Source of the DNA: Bacteroidales bacterium
GTDB taxonomy: Bacteria > Bacteroidota > Bacteroidia > Bacteroidales > WCHB1-69
Direction: 5' to 3'
Length of the DNA stretch: 64,000 nucleotides
NCBI GenBank assembly: GCA_017649855.1
Contig: JAGCGA010000003.1
Coordinates: 62,001 to 126,000, forward strand
Position numbers and translations under genes: made by a program
Shown here: positions 1 through 8,203 of the stretch, piece after piece
How the letters are laid out: every line of letters begins with the position of its first letter
Position numbering within the stretch: the first letter of the stretch is position 1
Notes under the pieces: generated by a model
What the model saw: the letters and a program-made list of their open reading frames with translations, nothing else
Databases searched by the model: none
What the model was told of the DNA's origin: nothing

Positions 1-442
1 TTTGCAGTTCCGGGTCTTGCATGATGCCATGGAACAGTTCCGCCTGGTCCACGATGGCGTGGCGCAGGGCGTGCATCTCCTTGGTGGGCAGCCACCAGAC
101 ACCGCCCGCCACCATCACCTTGCGCGGCTCTATTTGGATGTAATAGCCTCCATAGTACGATTTCTTTCCCTTTTCATTGATATAGGTGCCGAAATGTCCT
201 TTATAGGGTGTCTTGTCTGCAGAAAAACGGATGTCGCGATAGATGCGGAATTGACAGTCTTTCGGGGTGAGATAGGAAACCGAAGGGTCGAATGCGGCAA
301 TTGATTCGATCAGCTCGGCCGTCAGCTGGGTGAACTCGCCCCACGCGGCATCATAAATTGCCCGGTTGGCCTTGAACCACTCGCGGTTGTTGTGCGTGAT
401 GAGCTGTCTCAAAAACGACTGCATGATATTGTCCGTTTCCAT
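1..442 (-). CDS. DUF2461 (TIGR02453-type) family protein, C-terminus cut by window edge
   Basis: The minus-strand frame is open from an ATG at 442 to the window edge, giving 147 residues of an incomplete protein. The visible part has the hallmarks I associate with DUF2461: an early HNNREWFKANRAIYD segment, FRIYRDIRFSADKTPYKGHFG at about residues 65-85, then KSYYGGYYIQIEP. An alternative in-frame ATG lies six codons downstream (424). The role of this widespread family is unknown; members are soluble and about 220 residues long, so roughly a third is missing. It lies 11 bp upstream of the end of tlyA's reading direction partner, on the same strand, and may share its transcript. Confidence 0.8.
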   Translation of the reverse strand, partial: METDNIMQSFLRQLITHNNREWFKANRAIYDAAWGEFTQLTAELIESIAAFDPSVSYLTPKDCQFRIYRDIRFSADKTPYKGHFGTYINEKGKKSYYGGYYIQIEPRKVMVAGGVWWLPTKEMHALRHAIVDQAELFHGIMQDPELQ

Positions 443-453
443 AGTCTTGTGGT

Positions 454-1248
454 TTACAAATTCTTTTTCAATACTTTTACCTCGGCGCATATCTTGTTGA
501 CATCCAGTCGGTAGCCATGGTCCTGCATGCCAAAGAGGGCTAGGAACTCCACATTCTTGTGGATATCGAACAGCGTGGAGACGGTCAGATTCTGAAGATG
601 GAAACCCTGGTTTAGCGCCTCGCTCACCACCTTCTGGATGGCGACTTTGTATCCTTTCTCCTCTTTGACGATGCCATTCTTGTTCAGAAAAGAGGGGCCG
701 GCCTCAAATTGGGGTTTGATGAGGAGCACCATGCGGCCGTCGGGCTTCAGGAAGGTGTGGCAATATGGGAGAATGTAGGTCAGGGAGATGAAAGAGACGT
801 CGGAGACGATCATGTCGAAAGGTTCGCCTTCGGCCTCTTCCAAGGTCAGTTCGCGGAAGTCGCGGTTCTCGATGGAGAGCACCCGGCTGTCGGCGCGGAG
901 TGTGTCGGCCAGCTGGCGTGTGCCCACATCGATGGCCACCACCCTACTCGCCCCGTGTTGCAGCGCGCAATCGGTGAAGCCGCCCGTGGAGGCGCCCACA
1001 TCCAAGATGCGCAAGCCTTCCAGGGATAGCTCGAAGTCTTCGATGGCCTTCTCCAGTTTCAGGCCACCCATGCTGACGTACTTGTTGAAGATGTCGATCA
1101 CCTCTACCTGTATGGAGTCATCCACCTCCAAAGAAGATTTAGAAACCAAACAGCCATTCACCTTGACAGTATTGTGGCGAATGGCGGTTTGGGCTTTCTC
1201 CCTCGATGGGAAGAGCTGTTTTTCTACCAGATATTTGTCGAGTCGCAT
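454..1248 (-). CDS. tlyA: TlyA family rRNA (cytidine-2'-O)-methyltransferase / hemolysin A family
   Basis: The protein has 264 residues, the usual TlyA length. Residues 1-58 are an S4 RNA-binding domain beginning MRLDKYLVEKQLFPSREKA. Residues 60-250 are an FtsJ-like Rossmann methyltransferase with the SAM-binding motif DVGASTGGFTD at 83-93, the acidic AIDVGTRQL strand, and VSDVSFISL at motif IV. Family members 2'-O-methylate cytidines in 16S and/or 23S rRNA; the older hemolysin label comes from expression phenotypes. It sits 12 bp after the DUF4293 gene on the same strand. Function is inferred from family; which rRNA is modified cannot be read from the sequence. Confidence 0.88.
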   Translation of the reverse strand: MRLDKYLVEKQLFPSREKAQTAIRHNTVKVNGCLVSKSSLEVDDSIQVEVIDIFNKYVSMGGLKLEKAIEDFELSLEGLRILDVGASTGGFTDCALQHGASRVVAIDVGTRQLADTLRADSRVLSIENRDFRELTLEEAEGEPFDMIVSDVSFISLTYILPYCHTFLKPDGRMVLLIKPQFEAGPSFLNKNGIVKEEKGYKVAIQKVVSEALNQGFHLQNLTVSTLFDIHKNVEFLALFGMQDHGYRLDVNKICAEVKVLKKNL

Positions 1249-1260
1249 AGCAGTGACGAC

Positions 1261-1752
1261 TTAGCGTAAACGGTCGGCGCTTCTCACCAGCGCCTCGTCT
1301 TTCTTGATGAAGCGGTTGGCAAAATAGAGGCATGCGGCTTCTATGGCAATCAAGATGATCAGCAGGATCTGGTTGGCGAAATGGAATCCTGTGATGGTCT
1401 CTCCGCGCAGGGAGAAGAATTTCTTGATGATGACGTCAGGACACAACCACAGCATCAGCATCAGGGCGATCAGATAGACGATCATCGTGATGGAGACGAT
1501 ATTGCTTTGGCGGATTCTGTTCTTGAAGGAGAACAGGGCGATGGCGCACAGTATGGCGCAGGTGGCCAACAGGAAAGCGAGATAATAGAGTCGCATGACC
1601 GCCACGCCATCAGGGATGTTCATCTTTACACAGAGAGCATTGTATATGTATTGTGCATTGGAGGTGTCGAAGATGCCAATGGGGAGGATGATCAGAACGA
1701 TAGGCACGATGATGCCTACAAGAAGAAACAGGGATTGTATTCTTTGAATCAT
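1261..1752 (-). CDS. DUF4293 family inner-membrane protein
   Basis: A 163-residue protein beginning MIQRIQSLFLLVGII with four hydrophobic spans at about 5-25, 52-75, 84-105 and 122-145, and a charged tail. This start, length and four-helix layout match DUF4293, a family I know only from Bacteroidota and whose role is not known. It follows the LEA-like lipoprotein gene by 21 bp and precedes tlyA by 12 bp, so the three are probably co-transcribed. Confidence 0.75.
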   Translation of the reverse strand: MIQRIQSLFLLVGIIVPIVLIILPIGIFDTSNAQYIYNALCVKMNIPDGVAVMRLYYLAFLLATCAILCAIALFSFKNRIRQSNIVSITMIVYLIALMLMLWLCPDVIIKKFFSLRGETITGFHFANQILLIILIAIEAACLYFANRFIKKDEALVRSADRLR

Positions 1753-1773
1753 AATAATCAGTTTTTTGTGATG

Positions 1774-2379
1774 TTACTCTTTATTGCCAACGGTTTTGCT
1801 TAAGATGAAAGGCGGGAATTTCTGCATTTTCTTGCCCACCGTGAATTTCGGGGAGAATTTGATTTTCACGTTGGAGGGATCGCCGTTCCCATAGTCTTTC
1901 AGGTTCTTGGCGAACTTCACCAGGCTGTTCAACTCGCCCTCCTGGTTGCGCAGAATCTTCACCATATCGACGGCAATGGGCACCTTGATGGGGGTGGTGG
2001 CATTGGGTCTGATGATGATAGACTGGTCGTCGGAGGTGCCAGTGGCTACGGAAGCGTTGTCGATGAGCAGTTCATAGTCGTAAGCGATCATCTTGGCATC
2101 CCGGGGCGTGGTGTTCTTCACGTTGACCTTGACGTTGCAGCCTACGCGGAAATCCTTGTTCTTGATGGCGGTGGCGGCTGATTTCAGGTCGTTGATGCTC
2201 AAGTCGGAGACGCTTTTGATATTGCTCATGTTGATGCCGGCCCAGGTGATGTCGGTGATGCCGTCCAAGTCGAAGGAACAGCGCAACAGGTTGACCACCT
2301 TGGAGAGTCCGCAGCTGCTCACGGCCACGGCGACACAAAGCATGGTGATGTAAATAAGGCTTTTGTGAAACTTTTTCAT
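1774..2379 (-). CDS. LEA type-2-like lipoprotein
   Basis: The frame is open further upstream, but the start at 2379 gives MKKFHKSLIYITMLCVAVAVSSCG, a clean lipoprotein signal peptide with a lipobox cysteine at residue 23; the upstream extension would overlap the end of lolD and lacks any signal. The mature part (about 178 residues) alternates hydrophobic strands, with VGCNVKVNVKNTTPRDAKMI and a later PIKVPIAVD strand, resembling the late-embryogenesis-abundant LEA14/WHy fold common in Bacteroidota lipoproteins. The role is unknown. Its position directly after lolD, an outer-membrane lipoprotein release ATPase, is suggestive but may be chance. Confidence 0.7.
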   Translation of the reverse strand: MKKFHKSLIYITMLCVAVAVSSCGLSKVVNLLRCSFDLDGITDITWAGINMSNIKSVSDLSINDLKSAATAIKNKDFRVGCNVKVNVKNTTPRDAKMIAYDYELLIDNASVATGTSDDQSIIIRPNATTPIKVPIAVDMVKILRNQEGELNSLVKFAKNLKDYGNGDPSNVKIKFSPKFTVGKKMQKFPPFILSKTVGNKE

Positions 2380-2389
2380 TGATTTAAAT

Positions 2390-3046
2390 TTAAGAATGGA
2401 TAAGGCGACCGTCTTGCAGTTGGATTTTGCTGTCAGACAGGGCGGCCAGTTCTTCATTATGGGTCACGATGACGAAGGTCTGCTTGAATTGGTCCCGCAG
2501 TTCGAAGAAGAGCTGATGCAGTTTGCGGGCGTTGTCGGTGTCGAGGTTGCCGGAGGGCTCGTCGGCGAGGATGATCTCGGGTTTGTTGACGAGGGCGCGG
2601 GCCACGGCCACCCGTTGTTGCTCGCCCCCCGACAGCTCGGAAGGCTTGTGGGTGATCCGCTCCTTGAGATGCAGGAAGTCGAGCAGCTCCTCCGCCTTTT
2701 TCAGCGCCTCCTTGCGGGAGAGCCCCGCGATCATGGCCGGCAGGGCCACATTCTCCGCGGCCGTGAACTCGGGCAGCAGATGGTGGAACTGGAAGACGAA
2801 GCCGATGTGACGGTTGCGGAAGTCCGACAACGCCTGGTCCTTGAGGCGGCTGATGTCGGTGCCCTGGATGACGACGGACCCGCTGTCGGCGCGGTCGAGC
2901 GTGCCGATGATGTGCAGCAAGGTCGACTTGCCGGCACCGGACGGGCCGACAATCGTCACTACCTGACTATCCCCTATCGACAGGGATATCTTCTTCAGGA
3001 CCTTCAGGCTGCCGTAGGATTTTTCGATTTCCTTGACCTCGATCAT
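2390..3046 (-). CDS. lolD: LolD-like ABC transporter ATP-binding protein
   Basis: 218 residues with a complete ABC ATPase set: Walker [10 protein letters not shown] at about 35-43, Q-loop [18 protein letters not shown], signature [15 protein letters not shown], Walker [13 protein letters not shown] and the switch histidine in VIVTHNEE. The LolD/MacB subclass (MJ0796 type) is indicated by the [16 protein letters not shown] segment and length. LolD powers extraction of lipoproteins from the inner membrane with LolC/E; no permease gene is adjacent. MacB/FtsE-like export roles are possible alternatives. The 3' neighbour encodes a lipoprotein. Confidence 0.82.
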   Translation of the reverse strand: MIEVKEIEKSYGSLKVLKKISLSIGDSQVVTIVGPSGAGKSTLLHIIGTLDRADSGSVVIQGTDISRLKDQALSDFRNRHIGFVFQFHHLLPEFTAAENVALPAMIAGLSRKEALKKAEELLDFLHLKERITHKPSELSGGEQQRVAVARALVNKPEIILADEPSGNLDTDNARKLHQLFFELRDQFKQTFVIVTHNEELAALSDSKIQLQDGRLIHS

Positions 3047-3065
3047 TTAATCCGTTCAAAAACAA

Positions 3066-3095
3066 TGTAGAGACGCAATGCATTGCGTCTCTACA
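3066..3095. repeat. perfect 30-bp palindrome between etfA and lolD
   Basis: The 30 bases are exactly their own reverse complement; each arm is TGTAGAGACGCAATG, so transcripts from either strand would form a 14-15 bp stem. It fills most of the 59-bp gap between etfA and lolD. There is no adjacent T-run, so it is not a classical terminator. I recall similar GTAGAGACG-type palindromes being scattered in Bacteroidota and cyanobacterial intergenic DNA, which fits a dispersed REP-like element. Confidence 0.85.
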
Positions 3096-3105
3096 GAGTG
3101 AATCA

Positions 3106-4116
3106 TTATTTCTTCTCGATTTCGGCGGCCAGTCTTGTGGTCAACAGCGGGACGATCTTGTTCAGGTCGCCCACGATGCCCAGATCGGAAACCGTGAAGA
3201 TAGGCGCGAACTTGTCCTTGTTGACTGCAATGATGAAATCGGACTCTTCCATGCCAGCGAGGTGCTGGATGGCGCCGGAGATGCCGAGGGCGAAATAGAG
3301 GTCGGGGCGCACGGTCTTGCCGGTCTGACCCACCTGACGGTCGTGGTCGATGATGCCGGCATCCACCATGGCACGGGAAGAGGAGACTTCCGCGTTCGGG
3401 AAGACGTCGGCGAGGGCTTGCAGCTTCTCAAAGCCTTCCTTGCAGCCTACGCCGCGGCCGCCGGAGACGAGCACCTTGGCCTCGGTGATGTCGATTTTGC
3501 CCTTGTCAACCTTCACGTTCTCGACCATGCGGACGAGGAACTTGCTCTTGTCGAACACAGGCTTGAAGGTGATGACGTTACCCTTGCGCTCAGGGTCACG
3601 AGGCATCTTCTGCATCACGCCGGGGCGCACGGTGGACATCTGCGGACGATGTTCCGTACACATGATCGTAGCCATCAGGTTGCCGCCGAAAGACGGACGC
3701 GTCATCATCAGCTCACCCGCATCGGAGATCTCCAAGCGGGTGCAGTCGGCGGTGAGGCCGGTGGTGAGGCGGGCAGCCAAACGCGGACCGAGGTCGCGGC
3801 CGATGGTCGTGGCACCGATCATCAGGATGCTGGGTTTGAACTTCTCCACCACCTGGCAGATGGTCTGCGCATATTGTTCTGTAAGATAGTCTTTCAATTC
3901 GGGCTCGTCGATGCAGATGACCTCATCGGCACCATATTCGATGAGCATTTGGGCGTGCTTGGCGATGTTGTGTCCAGGGAGGACGGCCACCACCTTCTCG
4001 TTCAGCACGCCGGCCAGCTCGTGGGCCTTGCCGAGCAACTCCAACGCAACAGATTGGATGACACCGTCACGTTGTTCAGCAAATACAAATACGTTTTTAT
4101 AATCGGTTTTTTCCAT
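3106..4116 (-). CDS. etfA: electron transfer flavoprotein alpha subunit
   Basis: 336 residues. The N-terminal half (1-200) is the alpha/beta ETF domain; the C-terminal half carries the ETF-alpha FAD-binding segment, including [40 protein letters not shown] and [13 protein letters not shown] at about 245-315. It pairs with EtfB, encoded 18 bp upstream on the same strand, to form the FAD-containing heterodimer that takes electrons from, or bifurcates electrons with, acyl-CoA dehydrogenases. An acyl-CoA dehydrogenase gene lies 4 kb away (8319-9458), the likely partner in crotonyl-CoA reduction. Whether this ETF is bifurcating cannot be decided here. Confidence 0.95.
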   Translation of the reverse strand: MEKTDYKNVFVFAEQRDGVIQSVALELLGKAHELAGVLNEKVVAVLPGHNIAKHAQMLIEYGADEVICIDEPELKDYLTEQYAQTICQVVEKFKPSILMIGATTIGRDLGPRLAARLTTGLTADCTRLEISDAGELMMTRPSFGGNLMATIMCTEHRPQMSTVRPGVMQKMPRDPERKGNVITFKPVFDKSKFLVRMVENVKVDKGKIDITEAKVLVSGGRGVGCKEGFEKLQALADVFPNAEVSSSRAMVDAGIIDHDRQVGQTGKTVRPDLYFALGISGAIQHLAGMEESDFIIAVNKDKFAPIFTVSDLGIVGDLNKIVPLLTTRLAAEIEKK

Positions 4117-4134
4117 TGTTCTGTTGTTTTAGGG

Positions 4135-4914
4135 TTAGATAATGAATTTTTCTTTCAGCTTGCTGATGATGATGCCCACAGCTTCTTCCGCATCCACTTC
4201 ATAGACTTGGCCGGGAGATTTCTGCGGTTTGGTGAAGGATTTCTTCACGCGGGTCGGGGAACCCTTGAGACCCAAGCGGTTGGGATCCACGTCGATCTTG
4301 TCGGCCGTCCAAATCTCCACCTCCTTGTCAAAAGCCTCCATGATGCCCTTCACGCGCATGTAGCGGGGCTGGTTGGCGGTGGCGAGGACAGTGAGGACGC
4401 AAGGCGTGGGGACCTCGAGAATCTGATAACCCTCTTCAGTCTCTTTCTTCACGGTGCAAAGGCCGTTGTTGTATTTGAGATCCACGGTGTAGGAGACCTG
4501 CGGAAGTCCCAGATGCTCAGCCATTTCGGGAGCCACCTGCGCGGTGTCGCCATCGATAGCCTGACGACCGGCGATGATCAGGTCGTAGTCGAGCGTCTTG
4601 ATGGCACCGGCCAAAGCGTAAGAGGTGGCCAGCGTGTCGGCACCGGCGAACTTACGGTCGGTAAGCAGGATGGCGCGGTCGGCACCCATGGCGAAGGCCT
4701 CACGGAGGATGGCGTCGGCTTGCGGGGGACCCATGGTGATGACGGTGACGTTTGCACCGTACTGGTCTTTCAGACGGAGAGCCATCTCAAGGCCGCCCTT
4801 GTCATCAGGATTCATGATGCTGGGCACACCGTCGCGAATCAATGTCCCAGTCTCGGGATTGATCTTAATTTCGTTCGTGTTAGGAACTTGTTTGATACAA
4901 ACTACAATGTTCAT
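4135..4914 (-). CDS. etfB: electron transfer flavoprotein beta subunit
   Basis: 259 residues starting MNIVVCIKQVPNT, the canonical ETF-beta opening, followed by NPDDKGGLEMALRLKD and the nucleotide-binding VITMGPPQAD and GADRAILLTDRKFAGADT region, then DLIIAGRQAIDGDTAQV. It is the first gene of an etfBA unit. A TATATTTG -7 box lies 58 bp upstream (4972-4979). The partner EtfA follows after 18 bp. The pair supplies electrons for, or accepts electrons from, butyryl-CoA dehydrogenase. Confidence 0.95.
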   Translation of the reverse strand: MNIVVCIKQVPNTNEIKINPETGTLIRDGVPSIMNPDDKGGLEMALRLKDQYGANVTVITMGPPQADAILREAFAMGADRAILLTDRKFAGADTLATSYALAGAIKTLDYDLIIAGRQAIDGDTAQVAPEMAEHLGLPQVSYTVDLKYNNGLCTVKKETEEGYQILEVPTPCVLTVLATANQPRYMRVKGIMEAFDKEVEIWTADKIDVDPNRLGLKGSPTRVKKSFTKPQKSPGQVYEVDAEEAVGIIISKLKEKFII

Positions 4915-4971
4915 ACTTTAGTTATTTTATTACGATTTTCAGATAATATTCAAATATATAAAATAAGGCGG

Positions 4972-4979
4972 CAAATATA
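4972..4979 (-). promoter_or_regulatory. Bacteroidota -7 box for etfBA
   Basis: Minus-strand TATATTTG fits the TAnnTTTG consensus, 58 bp ahead of etfB. A second match sits at 4951-4958, so the exact start site is uncertain. Confidence 0.5.
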
Positions 4980-5149
4980 TGAAATTTTAGGATATGAACA
5001 ACGGGGAAAATTGCGGACGTAACCATCCTTGTTTTTTGTCCGAACGCCCCGACCCGATGTAGCAAAAAAGGGAGTTATATGCATGGTGGCACAACGACAA
5101 CATATCGTCCGTCACTGCGCCATCCCACAACGTCTCGGAGAGACGTGAT

Positions 5150-5297
5150 CTCAATAACCCCAGACTAAACGCAGTGCAGTCTGGGGAGGGACAGCGCCCC
5201 GACCAACCTCGCACCGCGGGAGTCACATGCCATAAGGCACTGCCCCAACCCGGTGCGAAATGGAGGAACCTCGCAAGATGCCATCAAATATCGACAC
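5150..5297 (-). repeat. 148-bp dispersed structured repeat, copy 1
   Basis: Read on the minus strand this matches copies at 25599-25747 and 26469-26590. Shared landmarks in order are GCATCTTGC, TTTCGCACCG, a GGCA segment, GCGGTGCGA, a G/C-rich block and CCCCAGACT...AGTCTGGGG. Two stems are evident: CGCACCG with CGGTGCG, and CCCCAGACT with AGTCTGGGG. The gap between etfB and the next gene (4915-5385) otherwise holds only the etfB promoter. A 79-codon frame across the copy (4987-5226, minus) shares the peptide DCTAFSLGL-type segment with the frame in copy 2, most likely because the DNA repeat is conserved, so I do not call it a gene. Confidence 0.75.
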
Positions 5298-5385
5298 AAA
5301 GGTGCCATGCAGGTATGTCATCACCCAAAAAAAGAGTTCTGCAACATCGTACAGAACTCTTTATCTCCCTAAAGATGAAACTTTC

Positions 5386-6315
5386 TTAGAACCAAGGTAA
5401 AAACCACTCTATAAAGGAAGCCTCCTGAAAGTGCTGCTCCATGTTCTGCGGCTCGGGCAAGGTCCATTCCTCCTCCACATTATGCATGATAATGGTGGCA
5501 TTTTGCTTCCCTCCTTTCGTGTAGAAGAGGGCTTTCAGATTCTCCTCCGCCGTACAATTCTCAGGAACCGTGTCCCAGTCCGCGATAATCTTCAGCGTCA
5601 AATCCCCAGCAGCCCATAGGTTATGGATGTCCATGCCTTTGAAATCCTGTATCTGGGCATCCTTGAACGTGAACGACTGGCAGTAATAGGTCTCCTTTTC
5701 ATGGTCTCTCTTCGCCAAATAGTGGTAGGCGCCCTCCCCTGCCAGCGTGAAATCCTGTCCTGTCAGCGAGGCAGGCACGGAATTGTCGGGAAATGTAAGT
5801 TCTAACTTGGTAAACCACGGGAAATAGTCGGGATGTTCTGCCCATGCGGGCTGGGCATGAATTGTCCAGGTGTTGCTGCCGTTCAATCTGGATAACGACA
5901 TGCTGCATGAGTTCAAATAGGTGGTATGGAATGGAGTACTCGAATAGGCCATGGTGTCCCAGCCGATCTGCCAACTGACATTGGGGCGATTCAGCGTGTA
6001 GTCGCCATGGGTGTTGATGCCGAAAATCCTGCGCCCGTTCAAATAGAAAAACCACCTGTTGTCTGGACGTTCTTGAATCTCATAATTCGGGAAATAGAGA
6101 TTCTTGATGCTGTCTTTCTGATCATCCGGGGCGTTCAACCAGGTGTTGAACTTGAATGCCACATCGGGACAGCGCATGAGCACCTCTTCGGTGGCATCCA
6201 GCCAATAGGCGGCGGCAGAAGCGCCCTTGCCATTCTTCTGATCATTTTTCTCTACCGTACAACCACATAGTAACACGGTGATTGTCAATATGATGATAAA
6301 CTGTATTCTTTTCAT
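5386..6315 (-). CDS. hypothetical lipoprotein
   Basis: 309 residues. MKRIQFIIILTITVLLCGC is a lipoprotein signal peptide with cysteine 19 as the lipidation site. The mature part is rich in aromatic residues and short strands (YLNGRRIFGINTHGDYTLNRP, VSWQIGWDT) and ends with a hydrophobic FIEWFLPWF. I do not recognise the family. It ends 20 bp from the next gene on the same strand (ends 6337), so it is probably transcribed with the ECF-sigma locus upstream and may be part of that regulon. Confidence 0.7.
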   Translation of the reverse strand: MKRIQFIIILTITVLLCGCTVEKNDQKNGKGASAAAYWLDATEEVLMRCPDVAFKFNTWLNAPDDQKDSIKNLYFPNYEIQERPDNRWFFYLNGRRIFGINTHGDYTLNRPNVSWQIGWDTMAYSSTPFHTTYLNSCSMSLSRLNGSNTWTIHAQPAWAEHPDYFPWFTKLELTFPDNSVPASLTGQDFTLAGEGAYHYLAKRDHEKETYYCQSFTFKDAQIQDFKGMDIHNLWAAGDLTLKIIADWDTVPENCTAEENLKALFYTKGGKQNATIIMHNVEEEWTLPEPQNMEQHFQEASFIEWFLPWF

Positions 6316-6336
6316 GATAGCTCAATTTTTCTGTTG

Positions 6337-7035
6337 TTATTTCTTGGGGTTGAAACGGAACCCCAAACCGGCATTCACGTAACCTCCTTTGTATCCACAA
6401 CCCAACTCGGCAAAACCAAACCACCGCTGGTTTCCGGCTGTGAAGCCCAAAAGAGTGAGTTGAAATGCCAGATGATTGTTGTGGGCTTTGTAGTCTGGGT
6501 AGCTTTCGCTGTATTCAAAGGCAATACCGCAGGCTATGCCGCTGTACATGGCGAAATGCTCCCGGTACAGAGACGAAAACCGGACTGCCGGCATGATGGA
6601 GATGAAGTGGTCTCGGTACTTGCCCATCTTTTGGTCCGTGTAGACGTCTTTGAAAGAGCCAAAGAAACCGCAATAGCTCACATCGCCGCCTACCCACAGC
6701 CATTTTAGCACGCGGAAGCGGTAGCCCAAGGTGATGGGACATGTGGTATAGATATTCCCGATATGGTATTGGTTCTGCAGCCATACCTCCGGATAGTAGT
6801 TGGGCTCAGTCCCTGCCCTGTTCCTGAAATAGTTGACCCTGGCGGGATCGCCCACCCCGAGGGTGAACTCGTGCCGTTTGAATTGTGTCTTCCACCCCTG
6901 GTCTTTCGGCGAAGAAGTCACCGTCTCTGTTTTGTCTGGGGCTTGATAGCCTGTCGTGTCAACCTGTGCCGGCGCAGCGGTGTCCATCGCCAGAACCATC
7001 AAGGCTGCCAGTCCGATATTTTTGATGCTGTCCAT
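6337..7035 (-). other. probable internal start: stand-alone outer-membrane protein reading frame
   Basis: Codon 202 of the long frame is an ATG opening a canonical Sec signal peptide (MDSIKN, hydrophobic core IGLAALMVLAM, cleavage near AAPAQ). The resulting 232-residue product would be an outer-membrane beta-barrel protein with a C-terminal aromatic strand. The putative ECF promoter at 7063-7095 ends 28 bp upstream of this ATG. This makes a separately expressed short form likely, but it is an inference from sequence layout. Confidence 0.5.
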
Positions 7036-7638
7036 ATTTGAATAATTATCGTGTTCATCATTAAAGACGATGTTCTCGTCAAAGGTGACAGTTGTAGAGG
7101 AAAAATCTTGGGTCGTCAGGGGGTTGCCCCCTGCCTGTTCAGCCTGTCCTGCAGGGACGGTGTGCCGCTTCTCGGCGAGGGTACTGGCGTTTGGCTCGAC
7201 GGAGGCCGGAGAGGCGGCAGGTCGCTCCCCTATTGCCGGATTGGTGTTTTGTCTGACAGGCACTGTGGGCGTGGCGACGGGCGTCGCGACCACAGGGTCG
7301 TTGTTCGTCTCTGCCATTTGTGGAGACGCATCAGGGATGGTCTCGACAGTGTCGTAAGCCATGGTGGCCTGTTGCTCCATCGGGGACGGCGTCTTGGCTG
7401 GGGAGGGACGCAGCACCTGCCAGGCGATGACACCCCCGATCAGACCGACGGCCGCCATGACGAGGAAGAGAGCCTTGCGCGTCGCGACGGTTGCGCCCAA
7501 TTTGGAAGAAGTGTCGGATGGGGGTGGAAAAACCGTGCCCCCAGCCTTGGAGGACTCCATTCCATAGTCCGACAACATCGAACGGTAGAAGCGGTCGAGT
7601 TGGCGGGTATTGCTCTTGATTATTTTTCGTAAAAACAT
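6337..7638 (-). CDS. membrane-anchored protein fused in frame to an outer-membrane beta-barrel protein
   Basis: 433 residues that look like two proteins. Residues 1-53 are hydrophilic and cytoplasmic, 54-76 form one transmembrane helix (ALFLVMAAVGLIGGVIAW), and 77-200 are a Pro/Thr/Ala-rich periplasmic stretch: the topology of an anti-sigma or sigma-associated membrane protein. At residue 202 a second signal-peptide-like segment begins, MDSIKNIGLAALMVLAMDTA with AQ following, and 230-433 alternate aromatic strands ending in GLGFRFNPKK, like an outer-membrane beta-barrel. The gene starts 3 bp after the ECF sigma gene. No stop codon separates the halves. A putative ECF promoter lies just ahead of codon 202. 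Either a true fusion or two genes whose stop was lost. Confidence 0.7.
   Translation of the reverse strand: MFLRKIIKSNTRQLDRFYRSMLSDYGMESSKAGGTVFPPPSDTSSKLGATVATRKALFLVMAAVGLIGGVIAWQVLRPSPAKTPSPMEQQATMAYDTVETIPDASPQMAETNNDPVVATPVATPTVPVRQNTNPAIGERPAASPASVEPNASTLAEKRHTVPAGQAEQAGGNPLTTQDFSSTTVTFDENIVFNDEHDNYSNMDSIKNIGLAALMVLAMDTAAPAQVDTTGYQAPDKTETVTSSPKDQGWKTQFKRHEFTLGVGDPARVNYFRNRAGTEPNYYPEVWLQNQYHIGNIYTTCPITLGYRFRVLKWLWVGGDVSYCGFFGSFKDVYTDQKMGKYRDHFISIMPAVRFSSLYREHFAMYSGIACGIAFEYSESYPDYKAHNNHLAFQLTLLGFTAGNQRWFGFAELGCGYKGGYVNAGLGFRFNPKK
7063..7095 (-). promoter_or_regulatory. putative ECF sigma promoter, internal copy
   Basis: Minus strand: ACAACTGTCACCTTT, 11 bp, then CGTCTT. The identical 15-mer, spacing and CGTCTT occur upstream of the sigma gene (8204-8236). 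The -10-like CGTCTT lies about 28 bp ahead of the internal ATG at 7035, although the site is inside the coding frame of the longer protein. Confidence 0.6.
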
Positions 7639-7641
7639 AGT

Positions 7642-8163
7642 CTAATCCTTTCTTTTTGTTTTCATCACTTCGTGTTTGTCGGCAAGCATCTTGCCCAACC
7701 GTGCGCGCGCCCGGTGGTGTAACTGCTTGGAATAATCGACGGAGATGCCCAGCAAGGTCGCGATGCGCTTGTGGGAATAACCCTCTATGGCGTAAAGGTT
7801 GAACACCGTGCGCTGCAACTCGGGAAGCTGCCGGATGGTCTCCGCAAGCTCATCCGCCGTAATGTCCTTCACGCCCAGGGCGACATCTTCCGCCTCCTCT
7901 TCCTCGGCGAGTTCTTCCGGAAGAGGAACAAAATCAGGCTGCTGGCGCAAATAGTCAATGCATTGGTTCACCGCGATGCGCTTCAGCCAAGCGTCAAAAT
8001 TGAATACTGCCCTGATCGTGTGGAACTTTTCCATCGCCTTGAGAAAGATGTCATGGGCAAGGTCCTCCGCCACGGACTGGTCACCCACATAGAGGTAACA
8101 GAGTCCGGTGATGCGGCCGATGTTGCGTCTGTACTGGTTTTCCCAAAACGATTCGTTATCCAT
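7642..8163 (-). CDS. ECF (extracytoplasmic function) RNA polymerase sigma factor
   Basis: 173 residues. Region 2 spans about 10-80 with YVGDQSVAEDLAHDIFLKAM and FDAWLKRIAVNQCIDYLR; an acidic linker (EELAEEEEAEDVAL) follows; region 4 at 105-165 contains LPELQRTVFNLYAIEGYSHK and IATLLGISVDYSKQLHHRAR, the helix-turn-helix that reads the -35 element. There is no region 3, as in ECF factors. The next gene starts 3 bp downstream and encodes a one-helix membrane protein, the usual position of an anti-sigma or sensor partner. The gene is preceded by one of two matching promoter-like sites, which suggests autoregulation. Confidence 0.92.
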   Translation of the reverse strand: MDNESFWENQYRRNIGRITGLCYLYVGDQSVAEDLAHDIFLKAMEKFHTIRAVFNFDAWLKRIAVNQCIDYLRQQPDFVPLPEELAEEEEAEDVALGVKDITADELAETIRQLPELQRTVFNLYAIEGYSHKRIATLLGISVDYSKQLHHRARARLGKMLADKHEVMKTKRKD

Positions 8164-8203
8164 ACAAATTAATTACACCACGTTGCGACAACTCATACAA
8201 CTA

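Noticed and set aside
2..304. Plus-strand open frame at the left edge
   Set aside because: It is the antisense of the DUF2461 gene, whose minus-strand translation has clear family motifs.
3262..5022. 586-codon plus-strand open frame over etfA/etfB
   Set aside because: It is antisense to two complete, unmistakable ETF genes; long antisense frames are expected in GC-rich, codon-biased genes.
4987..5226. 79-codon minus-strand frame sharing a DCxAFSLGL peptide with 25599-25841
   Set aside because: The shared peptide is explained by the 148-bp DNA repeat, which also contains stem-loops; copy 3 does not keep the frame.
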